Assembly (NCBI RefSeq): GCF_000182565.1
Contig: NW_015971547.1
Span: forward strand, 761,510-825,509
Source: Spizellomyces punctatus DAOM BR117
Taxonomy: Eukaryota; Chytridiomycota; Chytridiomycetes; Spizellomycetales; Spizellomycetaceae
DNA: 64,000 nucleotides
Direction: 5' to 3'
Shown here: in pieces, positions 25,801 through 37,881 of the stretch
Layout of the letters: each line of letters opens with the position of its first letter
How positions within the stretch are numbered: position 1 is the stretch's first letter
Position numbers and translations under genes: made by a program
The notes under the pieces: model-generated
Told to the model about the DNA's origin: nothing
The model's input: the letters and a program-made list of their open reading frames with translations, nothing else
The model's database searches: none

Positions 25801-26164
25801 TGAGTTTCTCGCCGGTGCACAAGTCTGTGTCAAGGTTCTCGAGTGGTGCAACGTCCTTTTGCTTCAGCTGATTGTTTATCCAATTTGTGAAAGCTGCAAA
25901 GATACAGTAAAATCCCATTAATGAGGACGTCCAATAACGGCTTTATGCGATATTTCGCTGGGCGTTAGACAACTTACTTTTCTTTTGGATATTCTCCCAC
26001 GTCTTATCCATAACGCTAAGAAGATAACGGGTTGGAGACGGCCACCTATGTCAAGTCTGGCTTCAAGCAATAATTTATCGTTTTTCATACCGAACATTGT
26101 CCTCTACCACTTGCTGCGACGCTTTGCTTGGCGCAAAGCCATCGGTAGGTGAACGCCATGACAT
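22895..26164 (-). CDS. Alpha-actinin (actin cross-linker; CH-CH, spectrin, EF-hands)
   Basis: Alpha-actinin cross-links actin filaments, as S. pombe Ain1 does at the cytokinetic ring. The start at 26164 reads [20 protein letters not shown]1 is spread over several small exons ([53 protein letters not shown]) and CH2 begins with [17 protein letters not shown] helical spectrin-like region follows (about 25.0-23.9 kb), shorter than the four repeats of animals and fitting the reduced fungal form. The C-terminus has an EF-hand loop [12 protein letters not shown] with canonical ligand spacing (D, D, S, S, K, E), then a second calmodulin-like half ending in [13 protein letters not shown]. More than ten short introns are present, so many junctions are approximate. 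It is divergent from NOT3/5 with 313 bp between starts. Confidence 0.9.
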
Positions 26165-26477
26165 TTTGGGTGATTTTGGTTGCTTTTTAGTAAGAAAAGC
26201 GCGAGGAAATGGTGTTCAGATCGGTTGAGATGACGGGCAAACAGCTAGCGTCAAGTTCAAACACCGCCGCTGATGATGCAGTCGCTGGGTGGCCCAGATA
26301 TCACAATGTTCACGTGTCGCACATCAAACTGGGCAGAGTGCAAGCAGCATTCCAAGCAACCCCATCGACATTCACTGTTCCTCCACAGGAGATCTGAGTA
26401 CTTTACGGTGGTAACACGACGTGTGGTAGCTGACTGCGGCGAACGACTTTTCGGGGCTATTCCATGAAGGACCGACC
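26165..26477. promoter_or_regulatory. Divergent promoter between alpha-actinin and NOT3/5
   Basis: A compact 313-bp shared 5' region. No strong TATA box was identified on either strand. Confidence 0.5.
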
Positions 26478-29322
26478 ATGGCAAACAGGAAACTGTTAGG
26501 TATGCAGAATCTCTTTTTTTGCACAGTCAGTGGGACGAAAGCGAGAGATGGCATATTGCGAGCTTGCTGTCATGTATTTTTGAAAAGCTCTTGGCTCACA
26601 TTGTTTCTTTTACAGGAGAGATTGATAAGGTTCTCAAAAGGGTTGCGGAAGGCGTCGAGATCTTCAGGGAGACATTTGACAAACTCGATGCTGCCACAAC
26701 ACCAGCTCAAAAAGAGAAGTATGAGGGAGACCTCAAGAAGGAAATCAAGAAGCTACAACGGTTGCGAGATCAGATAAGAACATGGCTCTCATCAAGCGAC
26801 ATTAAAGACAAGAGAAATCTTGAAGAGAATCGGCGACTCATTGAGGAGGTACGCATGGCGATCGCCTAGCCATACGGAACCGTTGCTGTAAACGAGCCCT
26901 TATCGCTAATGCTCTTCGTCTACTGTAGCAAATGGAGCGATTTAAAGCTGCAGAAAAGGCCCTCAAGCTGAAAGCATTCTCAAAAGAAGGTCTCTTGCAG
27001 CCGCAAAAGTATGATCCAGAAGTGAAAGAAAGAGAAGACCTGGAGGACTGGATATCGGACACTGTAAAAGAATTGAATCGACAGGTTGAAGTTTTTGAGG
27101 CCGAGCAAGAAAGTCTACAATTGCAAGCACGAAGAGGACGCAAAGGGGGCGATGCGGCAAAGGCAGAGCGTTTAGCAGCAATTGACCATCAGCTCGAGCG
27201 ACATAAATGGCACATGACACAACTAGAAATCATTCAACGAATGGTTGCGAACGAAGAGCTGAAGGTCGAACAGGTAGGAGAAGACTTGATTTGGAAAATA
27301 CTTGATAAAGACACTTACTAATTCCACGCCACAATACCGTGTTAGGTTAAAGCCATAAAAGAAGATGTAGATTACTACGTCAAAAACAACCAGGATCCAG
27401 ATTTCGATGAAAATGAATACCTTTATGAGGATCTGGATCTTGAGAATCTGGAAGCATATGGTCTCAAGCCGGACGATGGTCATGAGGAGGGAGGATATGG
27501 TACGTGATTCAGATCATATCTCAGAGTAACGGCCCGGCTCATACTTACAACTGTATTCAGAACCCCAAACACCGCCCAAGGAGAAGGATGTATGTACCTC
27601 TTATGTACCTCTGCCTGACAATGGATCTGTCGCATTGAGCTTTTATATTTTTCAGACTGCCGAACTTAATCTCACAACTCCAGCCCGAGATGCGAAGCAT
27701 CATGACGACTCGGCCAAGCGAAAGTCATCAAAGGATAAAACTGACCTTGAGGATGTAAGTCCTGATCGGCCTCGGCTGTGGCGGAATTTAACAAGCAGTA
27801 TGTACGCTGACTACTACCTGAACTGGTAGATTACGACCCCAACCAAGACAGCGATCGTAAAGGCTGCCGCGAGAGTAGCAGGTAGAATCTATGCTTGTAA
27901 GCATGCCTCTGAACCTCTGTTTGCTGAACACTGGCAATTTATCAGCAGTTCCGAAAGCACCAGCTCCGGTACCAGTGCCGGTGCCAGTCCCAGCGCCTGT
28001 TCCAGTTAAAACGCCTGTGAAAGCTGTGCCAATCACAACACGTCCCGTTGTTGCGACTCCGCGGGCTCCGGAGCCAGCCCCTGTGCCAAATATCACGCAA
28101 CGATATTCGGCGGCAGCAGCTGCTTCAACACCGGACAGCGCAACTCGAGCTGGCGCATCGCAACCCGTTGCTGCAGATAAGCGAGCAGTTCCAAAAGGTG
28201 GGATATGCAGGATCGTATGAAGTTCGATGGCCGTGCCTACAAGTATTTATTTCGTCAAATTTAGCACGCGTCGTCGAAGAATCACAACCTGCTGCGATCC
28301 CTTCACCCTCTTCGCTACCAACTCCTCCGGCTCAACCCCCGTCAGGGACACATCCACCTCTACCTGTTGCGGCTTCATCGTCTGGAGTCGTGGAATCCTC
28401 TCCATCTGCTGTTCCTTCCGGTAGCATAGTAAAAGTAGGGGTCATTTGCTTGGGCAAACTATGGAGCGATAGCATCTCACATTGGTTGTATTTTTATAAT
28501 AGCAAGCAGCTCCGACAGCACCGACAGATCCAGCCAAGGACGATGCCGCGGCAGAGCCCATCGACAACCGATTACCCCCAACACTTGCTGACTTGGTACA
28601 GTCATTTGAAGCGACTCGTGACCGATGTAAGAGCACCATGCTCGTGCTATTTGTCGAATCTATCTAATGAGGATTGTCATTAGCCACAAGAGCGAAGGAT
28701 GACTCAAGTTTCCTTCAAGAAATGTTGCAGACGAGTTTCCAATTCTTACCGGATCCGCTTGATTCTGAAAGGTAAACAGATTGACTGATCCTTCTTGAGG
28801 AAAGCATGCTCACAGAGGCTGACCTCTCGTAGACCGAAGCACTATATTCCTAAAAACCCCTACCCAGTGCCCACGTACTACCCCCAATTACCACTCCCTC
28901 TTTTTGAGAATCCCAGTGTATTTGAGAAATTCGACACCGATGTACTGTTTTTCATCTTCTACTACCAGCAGGGAACATATCAGCAGTACGTGTTCGGTCA
29001 GCTTCGTCTTGTGAGCGGAGATATGTTAATTCAGCAGCGTTTGTGGCAGATACCTAGCAGCACGGGAATTGAAACGGCAATCGTGGAGATTTCACAAAAA
29101 GTACCTAACGTGGTTTCAACGGCATGAAGAGCCAAAGCAGATAACAGACGAATACGAGCTTGGGACATATATTTACTTTGACTACGAAGGAGCTTGGTGT
29201 CAAAGAAAGAAAGCAGATTTCCGGTATGTTTCAGCCTCCCATTGGTCAGAACAGACCCTCAGTTTGTAAATGTTTGCATGTGCAGATTCGAGTATCGATA
29301 CCTGGAGGATGCAGAAATGTAA
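26478..29322 (+). CDS. NOT3: CCR4-NOT complex subunit NOT3/NOT5
   Basis: NOT3/5 is a scaffold subunit of the CCR4-NOT deadenylase complex in the cytoplasm and nucleus. The first exon is tiny (MANRKLLG) and splices to [17 protein letters not shown], the hallmark N-terminal coiled coil, followed by [15 protein letters not shown] and [21 protein letters not shown] middle linker is low-complexity and Pro/Ala/Val-rich (about 27.9-28.4 kb). The C-terminal NOT box spans about 28.7-29.3 kb: [18 protein letters not shown], then [20 protein letters not shown] and [17 protein letters not shown], ending in [11 protein letters not shown]. At least ten introns are present; those in the linker are uncertain, so the exact length is not given. 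Confidence 0.93.
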
Positions 29323-30174
29323 AGATTGTATTTAAGATGTTCTCTGGTCAATAACACGAAATACCACCAGCGTTGTCAGAGTGTGGATGCAAAGGCTGTT
29401 GTGTTGTGTTAAGATGATCATCGCCACGCATGCTTTGAGTCTTCATCCAAGACTATATGTGGCTATGAGCTGTCCCCAATGGTTGAGAAGAGGTTACTAA
29501 ATTCATCAAGCAATGACCGCTGGTTTCAATTCAATGGACTAAAAACAGAGTGCATCATATTCATCAACCCGGGCAACATAATTGGCAGATGCAAGTAGCA
29601 AGAAACATAAAATTGGGAATGGGAATGAGAGGAAGCATCTTCCAACTCTAATTGAAGCATTCATGCTTATGACCAACCGCCCGGAACGAGCAAGCCCGAC
29701 TCTGTTAGGTAGGTTCTGCATGATCTTGATCTACGACAGAGAACGCAGTGGCTCCTAAAGGCTGGTGCTTCTGCTGTGTGGCGCGCCATTAGGTTAAGTT
29801 TATAAGTACCGTTTGCTGTAGCATTTCAGTCGTGCTTGTAAGCGCCAAATGTTCCCCAAAACGTGGGTCATGGTAATCATGGCAGCGTATATGAAAGGTA
29901 TCCACATATTTGTAGATTGGAGAGACTGGAGACATTTAGAACGGGAAGATCGGCAAGCCACGCGAGTAAATGGTGATCTGAAGCAGATACCGACTCAATG
30001 GAGAGTTCTGTCTGGGAATGCGGAAAAGTGTCCTTTGACTAGAACCTCAAAATGCTGAACGACATTGATGGAATAGATGTATCATGTTTATGTATCTACA
30101 AAACTGTACAATGAAAAAAATAATAAAATGCCCTCATGTCCAGTCCAACATCCCATACCGACCCCATTCACACG
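29323..30174. other. Intergenic region between convergent NOT3/5 and ING genes
   Basis: 850 bp holding two 3' ends. Short frames exist (for example a hydrophobic 60-codon minus-strand frame at 29539-29721) but none has support. No repeats or RNA genes were recognised. Confidence 0.5.
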
Positions 30175-31376
30175 TTACTCATTTTCCACTTTTTGAATGG
30201 CTTCCATCTTCCTTCTCCTCCTCGCAGCACCCACTCCCTCCTTTTTCAATGCGTATGGATCATCTTCTTCCCCATCAATGTCCACAAACTCATCATCAAA
30301 CGTATCCAGCGATGGGGTTGAGCCATATTTACGAGGATTTGATGAAACAAATGGCGAGGACCGACCATATCCCGCTCCAAGACATTGTGAACAGTACCAT
30401 TTGCCTTTTGGAGGTTGGATGAGGCCCACACAGGCGAGGTGGAACCACTCTATTGGACACTGTTGATGTTCGTGGTGCATTAGCATAGGAAGCTCAACGT
30501 TATAATACAGGTATATCAACTCACGTTTTCATTGTCACAAGCGACCATCTCCCCATACGAAACTTGCTGACAAATGCAGTATGGTGTTTGATCCTCGTCG
30601 TCAGATCCTCCACCATTCCGCTTGAAGCTGGTCCCGCCATCTGCACCAGTCCGTTGCCGAGTCCGCCGTCTAGCAGGAGTTTGATCATCGGTATATGTTC
30701 GCCTTCGTTTGCGTGATCCAGGCTTGTCCTCGTCTTCCCACTTTTCCAGAGCCTTCTCTAGTCGTGCATAGTGTGCATTAAACTGTGACAAATCATGGTC
30801 GCATTAGCGTCCAACGGCTGCAAGATCATTCAGTCGCTTCTTGCTAAGTTACATACCTGATCTAAGACCGTCTGACTAGTTTCCACCTTCCGTTCCGCTT
30901 GTTCCATCGCAGCTTGATAATCCCTCCTATACCCAATCAAAGCCCCGCGCGCGTCCTTGTCAGCACCAATGACGACAGGACCACCGTTCGTCGCAGAAGA
31001 CCGCCTCTGCTTCATAATAGCCGCATACGAACGCGAATTGTGACGCATTGATTCAACAATATTATGGAATCTTTCGTCGAGGTCGCGGAGAACGGTCATG
31101 TTGAAGGAAATTTCGGCAGGGAGATTGGAGATGGCTGTATATATGAAACGGCAAAACAAGATGACCATTAATTAGTTGGTTGCCCCATCGATTAAAAGGC
31201 TTTCATTCACTGGCCGTCACACCCTGCCAAGATCACACTCTGCGGCCTGACATGATACCCAGTCGAATTATCCGCCATCACCCTGATCCCCACCCAGATG
31301 AATAGACAAGAACTGGAAGCGTACATTCTAAATAATCCGACAGAAATTCATCAACGTTCGCGGTAGCTGCTGCCAT
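30175..31376 (-). CDS. ING-family PHD-finger protein (Yng2/Png-type)
   Basis: ING proteins read H3K4me3 through a C-terminal PHD finger and anchor histone acetyltransferase or deacetylase complexes (Yng2 in NuA4). Exon 1 encodes MAAATANVDEFLSDYLE and splices across a long intron (about 200 nt) to SISNLPAEISFNMTVLRDLD, the N-terminal ING helix. A basic middle follows (SRKRRRTYTDD, ARRRTRQRT). The PHD finger reads [20 protein letters not shown], then WFHLACVGL and GKWYCSQC, giving all C4HC3 ligands. An extension of about 70 residues after the PHD finger (DDEFVDIDGEEDDPYAL, then Arg/Lys-rich) is unusual because many ING proteins end soon after it. Which ING complex it serves is inferred only from family knowledge. 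Confidence 0.92.
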
Positions 31377-32096
31377 GTTTCGCCGATTGAGCGACTCAAA
31401 AGTCCACTTTTAACAACGTCAACGCAGAGAAGCCAGCCAGATCGTCAATGTTCCGGATTTTCCCGCCTTTGAAACCTCGGTTGTCCCACCAAAAAATGCG
31501 GAAAATGAAATCCAATAGCTAGGATACGTGTATGTGATTTTCAGGCAGCAATCCCTAGCAAAACTGTCCAGAGAAAGTCGCCCATGCACTGTCGATCAAG
31601 CTGTAATCAAAAGTAAGAAATCGAAAAGCCAAAAAGAAAGTCGACACAAAGCCCAAAGCCCAAAAACGTTAAAAGCAATGATTCAATTGTGGCACCGACA
31701 AACTGCGGATTTCAACTATTTTTAATGCAGTCACGTGCATGATCGATATTGATTACTTTGATGACGAGTGTGCGATCGCACATTAAACATATGGAGGAAA
31801 AATGTTGAGCTGTAGCGAGTGTTATCTTAAGGAAGGCACTTGGATATACACTATGTAAAAGCCTTTTTCACTACAGTAAACTATGCTTATATACAAGCAC
31901 TTCGCTCAGCAGTGAGGCAGGTCATGTGTTTTTCAGATCACACGGGGAATCCCTATTTGTATTGCAAGATAAACAATATAACAACGTCCGACTACAAACA
32001 AACTATCCTACAATAACGCACTGACATTACAATTATATGTAGCTATAGACTAAGGAACAATAATAATCTACACGAAATTCAAATACTTTAGCATAG
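31377..32096. other. ING promoter and GPCR 3' flank
   Basis: 720 bp upstream of the ING gene and downstream of the GPCR gene, both on the minus strand. Moderately AT-rich; nothing else was recognised. Confidence 0.5.
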
Positions 32097-33837
32097 TCAT
32101 ACTTTGATCTCTTCATGGATGGATTCTTCTTCATGCGTTCCTTCCAACCCTTCACAAAGGGCATCGACAATCTCCGCCCAATCCGATGACGGCCGATCCG
32201 CAGTCTCGCTCTCCAACGCAATCGTAGCGCGCCGGCTGACATGATTGTGGTTTACCGATGGGGAACGCTCAGTTGATCGTGGACGATATTTGTTCATAAG
32301 CGCCGATGGCAATGGCGGCGTTGCAGGAGCATGCTTGAACAGAACCTTTTCATCGCGGGGCTTCATTTTGCTCCCTGGTTTTGATGTAGAGGAGTCGTCT
32401 GTTTTCATGGTAACTGTTGAGCTCGCACTCTCACTATCCTGTGTCAATGTCTTTGCGACAGGGAGGGATTTAACCCAAGCTTCGGTATGATTTACTTTAT
32501 CAGGCTGGGCGGGGTCGTAAATTTGTCCAGTCAGAGCTGTCGCCATTGTCAAGACGTTCACGCTTCGTGGAGTACGGTCCTGGCGACGCGGTTTGTTTAG
32601 GCGGCCAGAACGCCTGCAGAAGCGTAGGAATCGAGGTGTTGCCCAAAAGTACACAACCGAGTTCAGAAAGCCTTGCAGCGGTGCGGAAACCTATGATGGA
32701 TGTGGTGTGAGATCCAGTCACAAGTTTTGAAGTGACCAAGGTGGTGCGTACCGCATGGAGAATGAAAAGCCCATAGATTGGATACGTTGGATCCGCCATG
32801 TTTTGAATGCGGTTTACGGTTGGTATAAGCCAGTTGATAAAAAAGGCTAACAGGTAGAAGGACGTTTTCAGGATGTATCTCTTTATCGCGGCAGAGGTGC
32901 GCTGCGAGGGAATCGAAATGCCACGCCTGTTGAACGGCACTTCGAGCGAACTTGTTAGGCTGCAGAATGCACGAAAATGTTTAGCAGAAAGCTTCAATTA
33001 TCGCTTTGCTGTACAAACGTACCGTCGGTTACCCCTCCATACAATCCATCCAATCGTCATATACCCAAGTACATTGATAATGAATACAGTCCACAATGGA
33101 CCATAAAAGAAAATCATTCTACGTACAGTTAGAAGGATACCACTCACAAACAGCCTCAAAAAACTCCAAGACTCACCTATACGATGTATACTTTCCACCG
33201 ATCCAGCACCAAAACACACTCGGGGCAAATACTGGTCCTTTATCATCTTCCCGTAGCAATTGTAGCACGATTGACGAAATCAACGGTAATCCCCACGCAG
33301 CTGCGTGAAAGTACTTTTCGTAACGCATAAAATCCCGTAGGGGACGGTGCTTGCACACGGCAAAAACAATACTCATCGACATGACTAGAGTCCACACCTA
33401 GAATAGATGTATGAACTCTGTGAGCGAAACAGACCTTGGAAGCAGAGATGTAGCTGAAGTATACCATGGAAGCCTGGATGTATGTCTGGATGATAAATCC
33501 CTGCGCTGAACAGAATGCTTCCGATCCATGTTCAATAGGGAAGCTGTGATGATAAAGTTGATGAATGGATAGGCGATAAGCTCATCAGTTTGCTCCTTCA
33601 GACAGCTTACCTTCCCAGCGATAGCATTATACTGGCAACGAGATCCGCAACCGACATGTAGAACACCAGCCGATTTGTGATACTCTTGAAGCGGGATGCA
33701 AGGAGGTAGGTGCCTAGAATGGAGCACGAACCCAGGATGGACAGACATGATGCTACACGGACAGCGACTTGAATTGATTGAAGCTCTGCGGATGCAAAGG
33801 GGGGCGGAGAAACTGGTGGGGGAGTTGTGGTGCTCAT
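32097..33837 (-). CDS. cAMP-receptor-like (cAR/CRL) seven-transmembrane GPCR
   Basis: This resembles the Dictyostelium cAR/CRL and fungal Git3-type receptor group. Exon 1 ends in NRLVFYMSVADLVASIMLSL (helices 1-2) and splices LGS|FPIEHGSEAFCSAQGFIIQ, giving the CxxQG...Q motif of the group. QASMVYFSYISASKVWTLVM (helix 3), HAAAWGLPLISSIVLQLL (helix 4), FAPSVFWCWI, MIFFYGPLWTVFIINVLGY (helix 5), YLLAFFINWLIPTVNRI (helix 6) and FILHAVSAPLQGFLNSVVYF (helix 7) follow. A cytoplasmic tail of about 160 residues is Ser/Thr-rich and contains RRATIAL, which fits a PKA site. About five introns. No cleavable signal peptide is evident. The ligand is unknown; being cAR-like does not prove cAMP binding. Confidence 0.87.
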
Positions 33838-35154
33838 GATGGCAGGCTTTTGTTTCCTTTATCGTCGGGAGAGACGGCTAGCAACGGCAACGTGCAACGT
33901 CGAGAGCTGTGCCCGCCGAGTGAATCAAGCAATACAAAAACAGCGGGAGAGAACGCATGCAGGATATTTATGATCCTTCGATCGCTGAACTAATGTCTGT
34001 TTATCACACTACACTTATTTTTCCCATGTTCCTATTAATGCCAACAAGATCGGAGTCCAATATGTGATACTCTCCTTAAAGTCCATCCGTCGAATAGTGT
34101 CCACGTCCACGTCTAAATCTACCGCTCTTTAAAGGTCCTCAGCCCCGAGTCTCGCCGCGGAGGCTCAGCCGAGGCATCGTCGTCGGCGATCAGCTGACTC
34201 ATCCGCTTCTTTAGACCAAGTCCAGACTTGAACAGGAGAAGAACTTGACCCTGCAAAGAACTGGTTGGTCTCCTTGGGACCGGTAATTCCCGTCAGTTGC
34301 AGAACATATAAAGTCCTTTTGAGCGCTGCGAGGGTCACCGTTCATCACCTCCTGCTTGTCCCCTCTTCTCTGTCCGTCTACTTTTGGACGTACCAGAAGG
34401 TGGGGTGCGGGTTTGAACTCCCGAAAAGTGTTCCGAAATTTTCGTACAGAGTCCAACGCGTGCAATTAAATGCAACCCCCCCTTGCTTCTAAAGTGTGAT
34501 TTTGTGGACTTCGTGGGACGTTTGGCCCTCAAAACCAAAACAAGTGGATTTGGAGCGTCACTATGCAAGAGAGAGAGGGAGAGCTCCAAAAGGATGATAT
34601 AACGACCCGAGTTTTTAACTTTTTAAAAAGATGCCAGAAACGACTGATATGACGACGTGATACAGCGGAATGTACTGTCAATACTCATAACAAGCAATGC
34701 TGGATGTGGGACTCAACTAAACACTTGTGTGGTCCTTTTCCAGTCATGACAATCGGCGACAGATAGTACACTCAAGGAATCTTTCTGGGACATTGATCAC
34801 TGTCCACAACCAATTAACTGACTTTGGAGACGCCGGAGCAGGTCAATTTGGATCTGCACACAATCCGAACATTACCGCTCAAAAGCTACCTGACGACATT
34901 CGGCGGGGCATATTTTTCATTTTGCGCAATTACTGTGGAATCTGAGAATGGCATGGCCTAGTTTCATCATAAACTTTGGATAGCAAGAGAAGTATTTTAT
35001 GACTGGTGGAAAAGGACAGATAGACTCCACCCATGAGAGCACACCCTGCAGCACGGCGCACGCGAGACACATCACAATCGTACTTTTTCCACTAGAATGC
35101 ATACATATTGCGATAAACCCGCTGTCATCATGCGAAAACGTGCAAACAAGCACA
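33838..35154. other. Intergenic region, GPCR promoter and membrane-protein 3' flank
   Basis: 1.3 kb. A minus-strand open stretch ending near 34130 (KKRMSQLIADDDASAEPP) has protein-like composition but lacks a convincing start or donor exon. No tRNA passes inspection. Confidence 0.4.
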
Positions 35155-36871
35155 TTACAATGTAGCATCTCCATCCTCCTTCAAGACCAATCGCATCTCT
35201 GACCCATCACGCTTGCCAACATGTAAAACATCATGGCGTAACCCTTCACTGTGGTCAGAACTAGCCCAACTATGTGGCCATAGTTCGAAATGTCGCCAGT
35301 TGGCAGGTATAGGTTCTCGATGATGAAAACTCGACGGTCGACTTGAGATCGTGCCCGTAAAACCTGGAACGAGGACGCCGTGATAATCCGACAGTCCGCC
35401 ATCAGAACTTCTCCTTTGCATTGGTTCCACATGAATTTGATCATGCTCTTGGACAAAGGTTGGGCCAGTGGATCGTGCAAGAACAGGCCTGGCACTATCC
35501 CGCCGCCTCTGTGATCCCACCCAAGGCAAATTCCCAGTCCACCCTCCTTCGGCATCAGTGTCAAGATTCATCCCCCTTCGTCGTGCGCGACGCCTACGGA
35601 CTTCCCTCGCAACGGCAGAGACGACGAGGACCACAGTGATGATAAAAATGATGGATGCAAGGCTGATACCGATAATGAGAGCCGGGTTTGAGTTGTTGGA
35701 TCGCGATTGAAAGGCACCAGATGCGCTGGGGTTATTGGATGGTCGAGCAGTAGGATCAGCCCCTGAGGGTGGATCAATGGCTGTCACAAATGTTGTTGAT
35801 GCGCCAGTCTGAAAGACAATGGCGATGAATAGAAGTTTTAATCCTATCAATCAAAAAATCTAAACATACTGTAGCAGGAACGCGATTTATAATCGTGCTT
35901 GTAATCACGACATTTGATGTTCGTTCATTAGGCAGAGCGATAAAGGATGTGATTACTCTGATCGATGTGACGGGAGGAGGAGGGGCGGGCGAAATTGCTG
36001 GGGCGGGTGCGGGTGGTGGCTGCGGGTCAGGCGATGGTGAGGGAGGGACCGGCCTCGGAGCCTGCGCGGTCGAAACAGCAGGTTGGGGTCGAGGCTGCGG
36101 GTCAGGCGATGGTGAAGGAGGGACTGGCTCCGGAGCCGCCGCAGTCGAAACGAAAGGTTGGGGCCGAGGTTGCGGGATAGGTGCTGACGACGGACGCGAT
36201 GACGGTTCGGGTGGCGACGGCGGTTGCGTTGCCGACTGACCGGCCAGCGAACGTCAGATTGGGCCACAAATATCGTCAGGAAATGATATGCTACCTACCG
36301 GAGAAGCAGAAGGGCGTTGACTGGTCTCTGGCCTTGGAGATTCTGGCTGCACCGTGCTAGTTGGTTTAGGGACAATCGCTGTTGACGTGGGGAGAGGAGC
36401 TGATGGACGAGGCTCGGAGGTGGGTTGGGACGGGGATGCAGGTGAGTTGGACTGTGGAGGAGGCGATCGAGACGTTTGGGCGGGTGGTTCGTTTGCTGGG
36501 GCCTGGTCTGGCTGATATTTTCAATCCAAATGTTAGCAATATGCTAGACTCTATCCAACTTGAGCAGTGACAACAGCATAGTAATTCGCCCGACGGTTGA
36601 GCATATATCGCTGCTTTCGTGCGAATTACTTGCAAGATTTGACACTTACCGAGCGCGTTGCTGCTGGAGGAGGTGACCTCGGGCCGTCATCAGCGGCCGT
36701 AGTCGCGGCGTTTCCGACATTACCACTTTCTGTCTCCTGAGGAGCCCGAGGGCCTACTCTGTTATCGCCTTTTCGGTTCTTTACCCCTTCATCTGAAATA
36801 GATCGACGTATTGGGATGAAATCACCTAGGCGTGACTCTAGTAGGAACCTCATGGTGCGGAGGAATGACAT
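35155..36871 (-). CDS. Pro/Ser-rich single-pass membrane protein, unknown function
   Basis: Not recognised as a named family. Exons joined by good splice sites (one intron has a TGCTAAC branch site and ends AAAATATCAG) encode a long Pro/Ser/Thr-rich region with a 25-residue repeat of the form PQPRPQPxVSTAxAPxPVPP. Next come a segment with TSIRVITSFIALPNERTSNV, an intron, and one transmembrane helix (ALIIGISLASIIFIITVVLV) followed by a strongly basic stop-transfer (REVRRRRARRRG) and a tail of about 130 residues. This layout resembles fungal wall-stress sensors or mucin-like surface proteins, which is inference. The start is uncertain: 36871 (MSFLRTMRFLLES) is used, but the frame stays open further upstream with other ATGs, and no signal peptide begins at 36871. 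Confidence 0.6.
36019..36168. repeat. 75-bp tandem repeat, two copies
   Basis: Two units begin at 36019 and 36094 (GCTGCGGGTCAGGCGATGGT), with a third degenerate start at 36169. The 75-bp period equals 25 codons and lies inside the Pro-rich region of the membrane protein. Confidence 0.85.
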
Positions 36872-37881
36872 GCTTTCCGGAACATGAGAATTGGGCACCT
36901 TCGTCCTTAAATCCGATTTTCTTTTACCCAAATGCCAAGTAAAAAAACAAGAAAGAAAAAGGGCCGCCAGGATATTGTTCAGGGGGGAAGGTGAGCGGGG
37001 AGAACATGATGGATCCAACTGCCATAGCGAACAGATAGCATGACTGTGCCCCTCGATCATTGGCTTTATTGGTTTAAATGGGAGGCAAGTGTCCGAGAGG
37101 ATCGGATGGGGTGACATCACAACAAAAAGTGTGAAAAATGCGCTGAGTTTCTTTATCAATTATCTGTCTGCCCATCAAAAAGTTTTTGAGCGCACACGCA
37201 CTTGCGGTTTAAGCCCTTTTGCCCTGGCTTTGAATGGCGTTGTCACTGTCTTCAGGGTCGATAACACCCACAAGCGGCTCTTGTCGATGCAGAGTTGCAT
37301 GACATGTGTGTGTGTGTGTGTGTGGGTGTGTTTTGATGGTGCGGGGATGACATGGTGCAGTGAATCCTTGCTGCTTTTCGCCGTACGTCCTGCAAACAAG
37401 TGTGTGTGCTCTGCAAACGGAAATTCAAAACGCGTTTTTCTGAAACCCAAAATTGGGTATTTGGGCGGAAGGCGCGTAACCGGAGGAGGGGGCTGGGGGG
37501 ATTGACTTAAGCGACAAAATAACCCAAATCTCTCAAACTGTATTTTCGTCTTGTTTATTCTCTCGATTCGTTGGACTGTTGGGAAAACGACAGCAAGCGG
37601 AAAGGAATTGCCAACTGCCCAAGCAGTGACTGTCATAGAGTCGCACATACGACCGTTGTTGGCGTGACTAACTTCTTACTCATACACCTGCTTTGCGCTC
37701 ACGGATCCCTTTCGGCATCGGCTGTGCCCTCCGCACTTGTTACTGGAGCCGTTTGAGACAAACCACTGCGGACACTAAAGACACCTACACTTTCTCTTGG
37801 TCGTTGGACGGACAACGATAATTGCGGCAGGCTCGCCTCACCGCCACTCCTTGTCTGACTTGATCTTGATTTGTAACCAAC
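36872..37881. promoter_or_regulatory. Divergent 5' region with (TG)n run
   Basis: About 1 kb between the membrane-protein gene and the FHA-RING gene. It contains a TG microsatellite near 37305-37330 and pyrimidine-rich tracts. No separate gene was seen. Confidence 0.5.

Noticed and set aside
34130-34270. Minus-strand exon-like stretch ending RTFKER
   Set aside because: Only 27 codons after its first ATG and no acceptable upstream exon; kept as a note in the intergenic entry.
34390-34440. tRNA-like T arm (GGTTTGAACTCCC)
   Set aside because: No matching acceptor, D or anticodon stems could be placed around it.
34727-34945. 72-codon plus-strand frame
   Set aside because: No family resemblance, no promoter context, and short frames of this size are expected by chance.
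36872-37159. Signal-peptide-like leader for the Pro-rich membrane protein
   Set aside because: The hydrophobic leader begins at TTG rather than ATG, so it is not accepted as the start.
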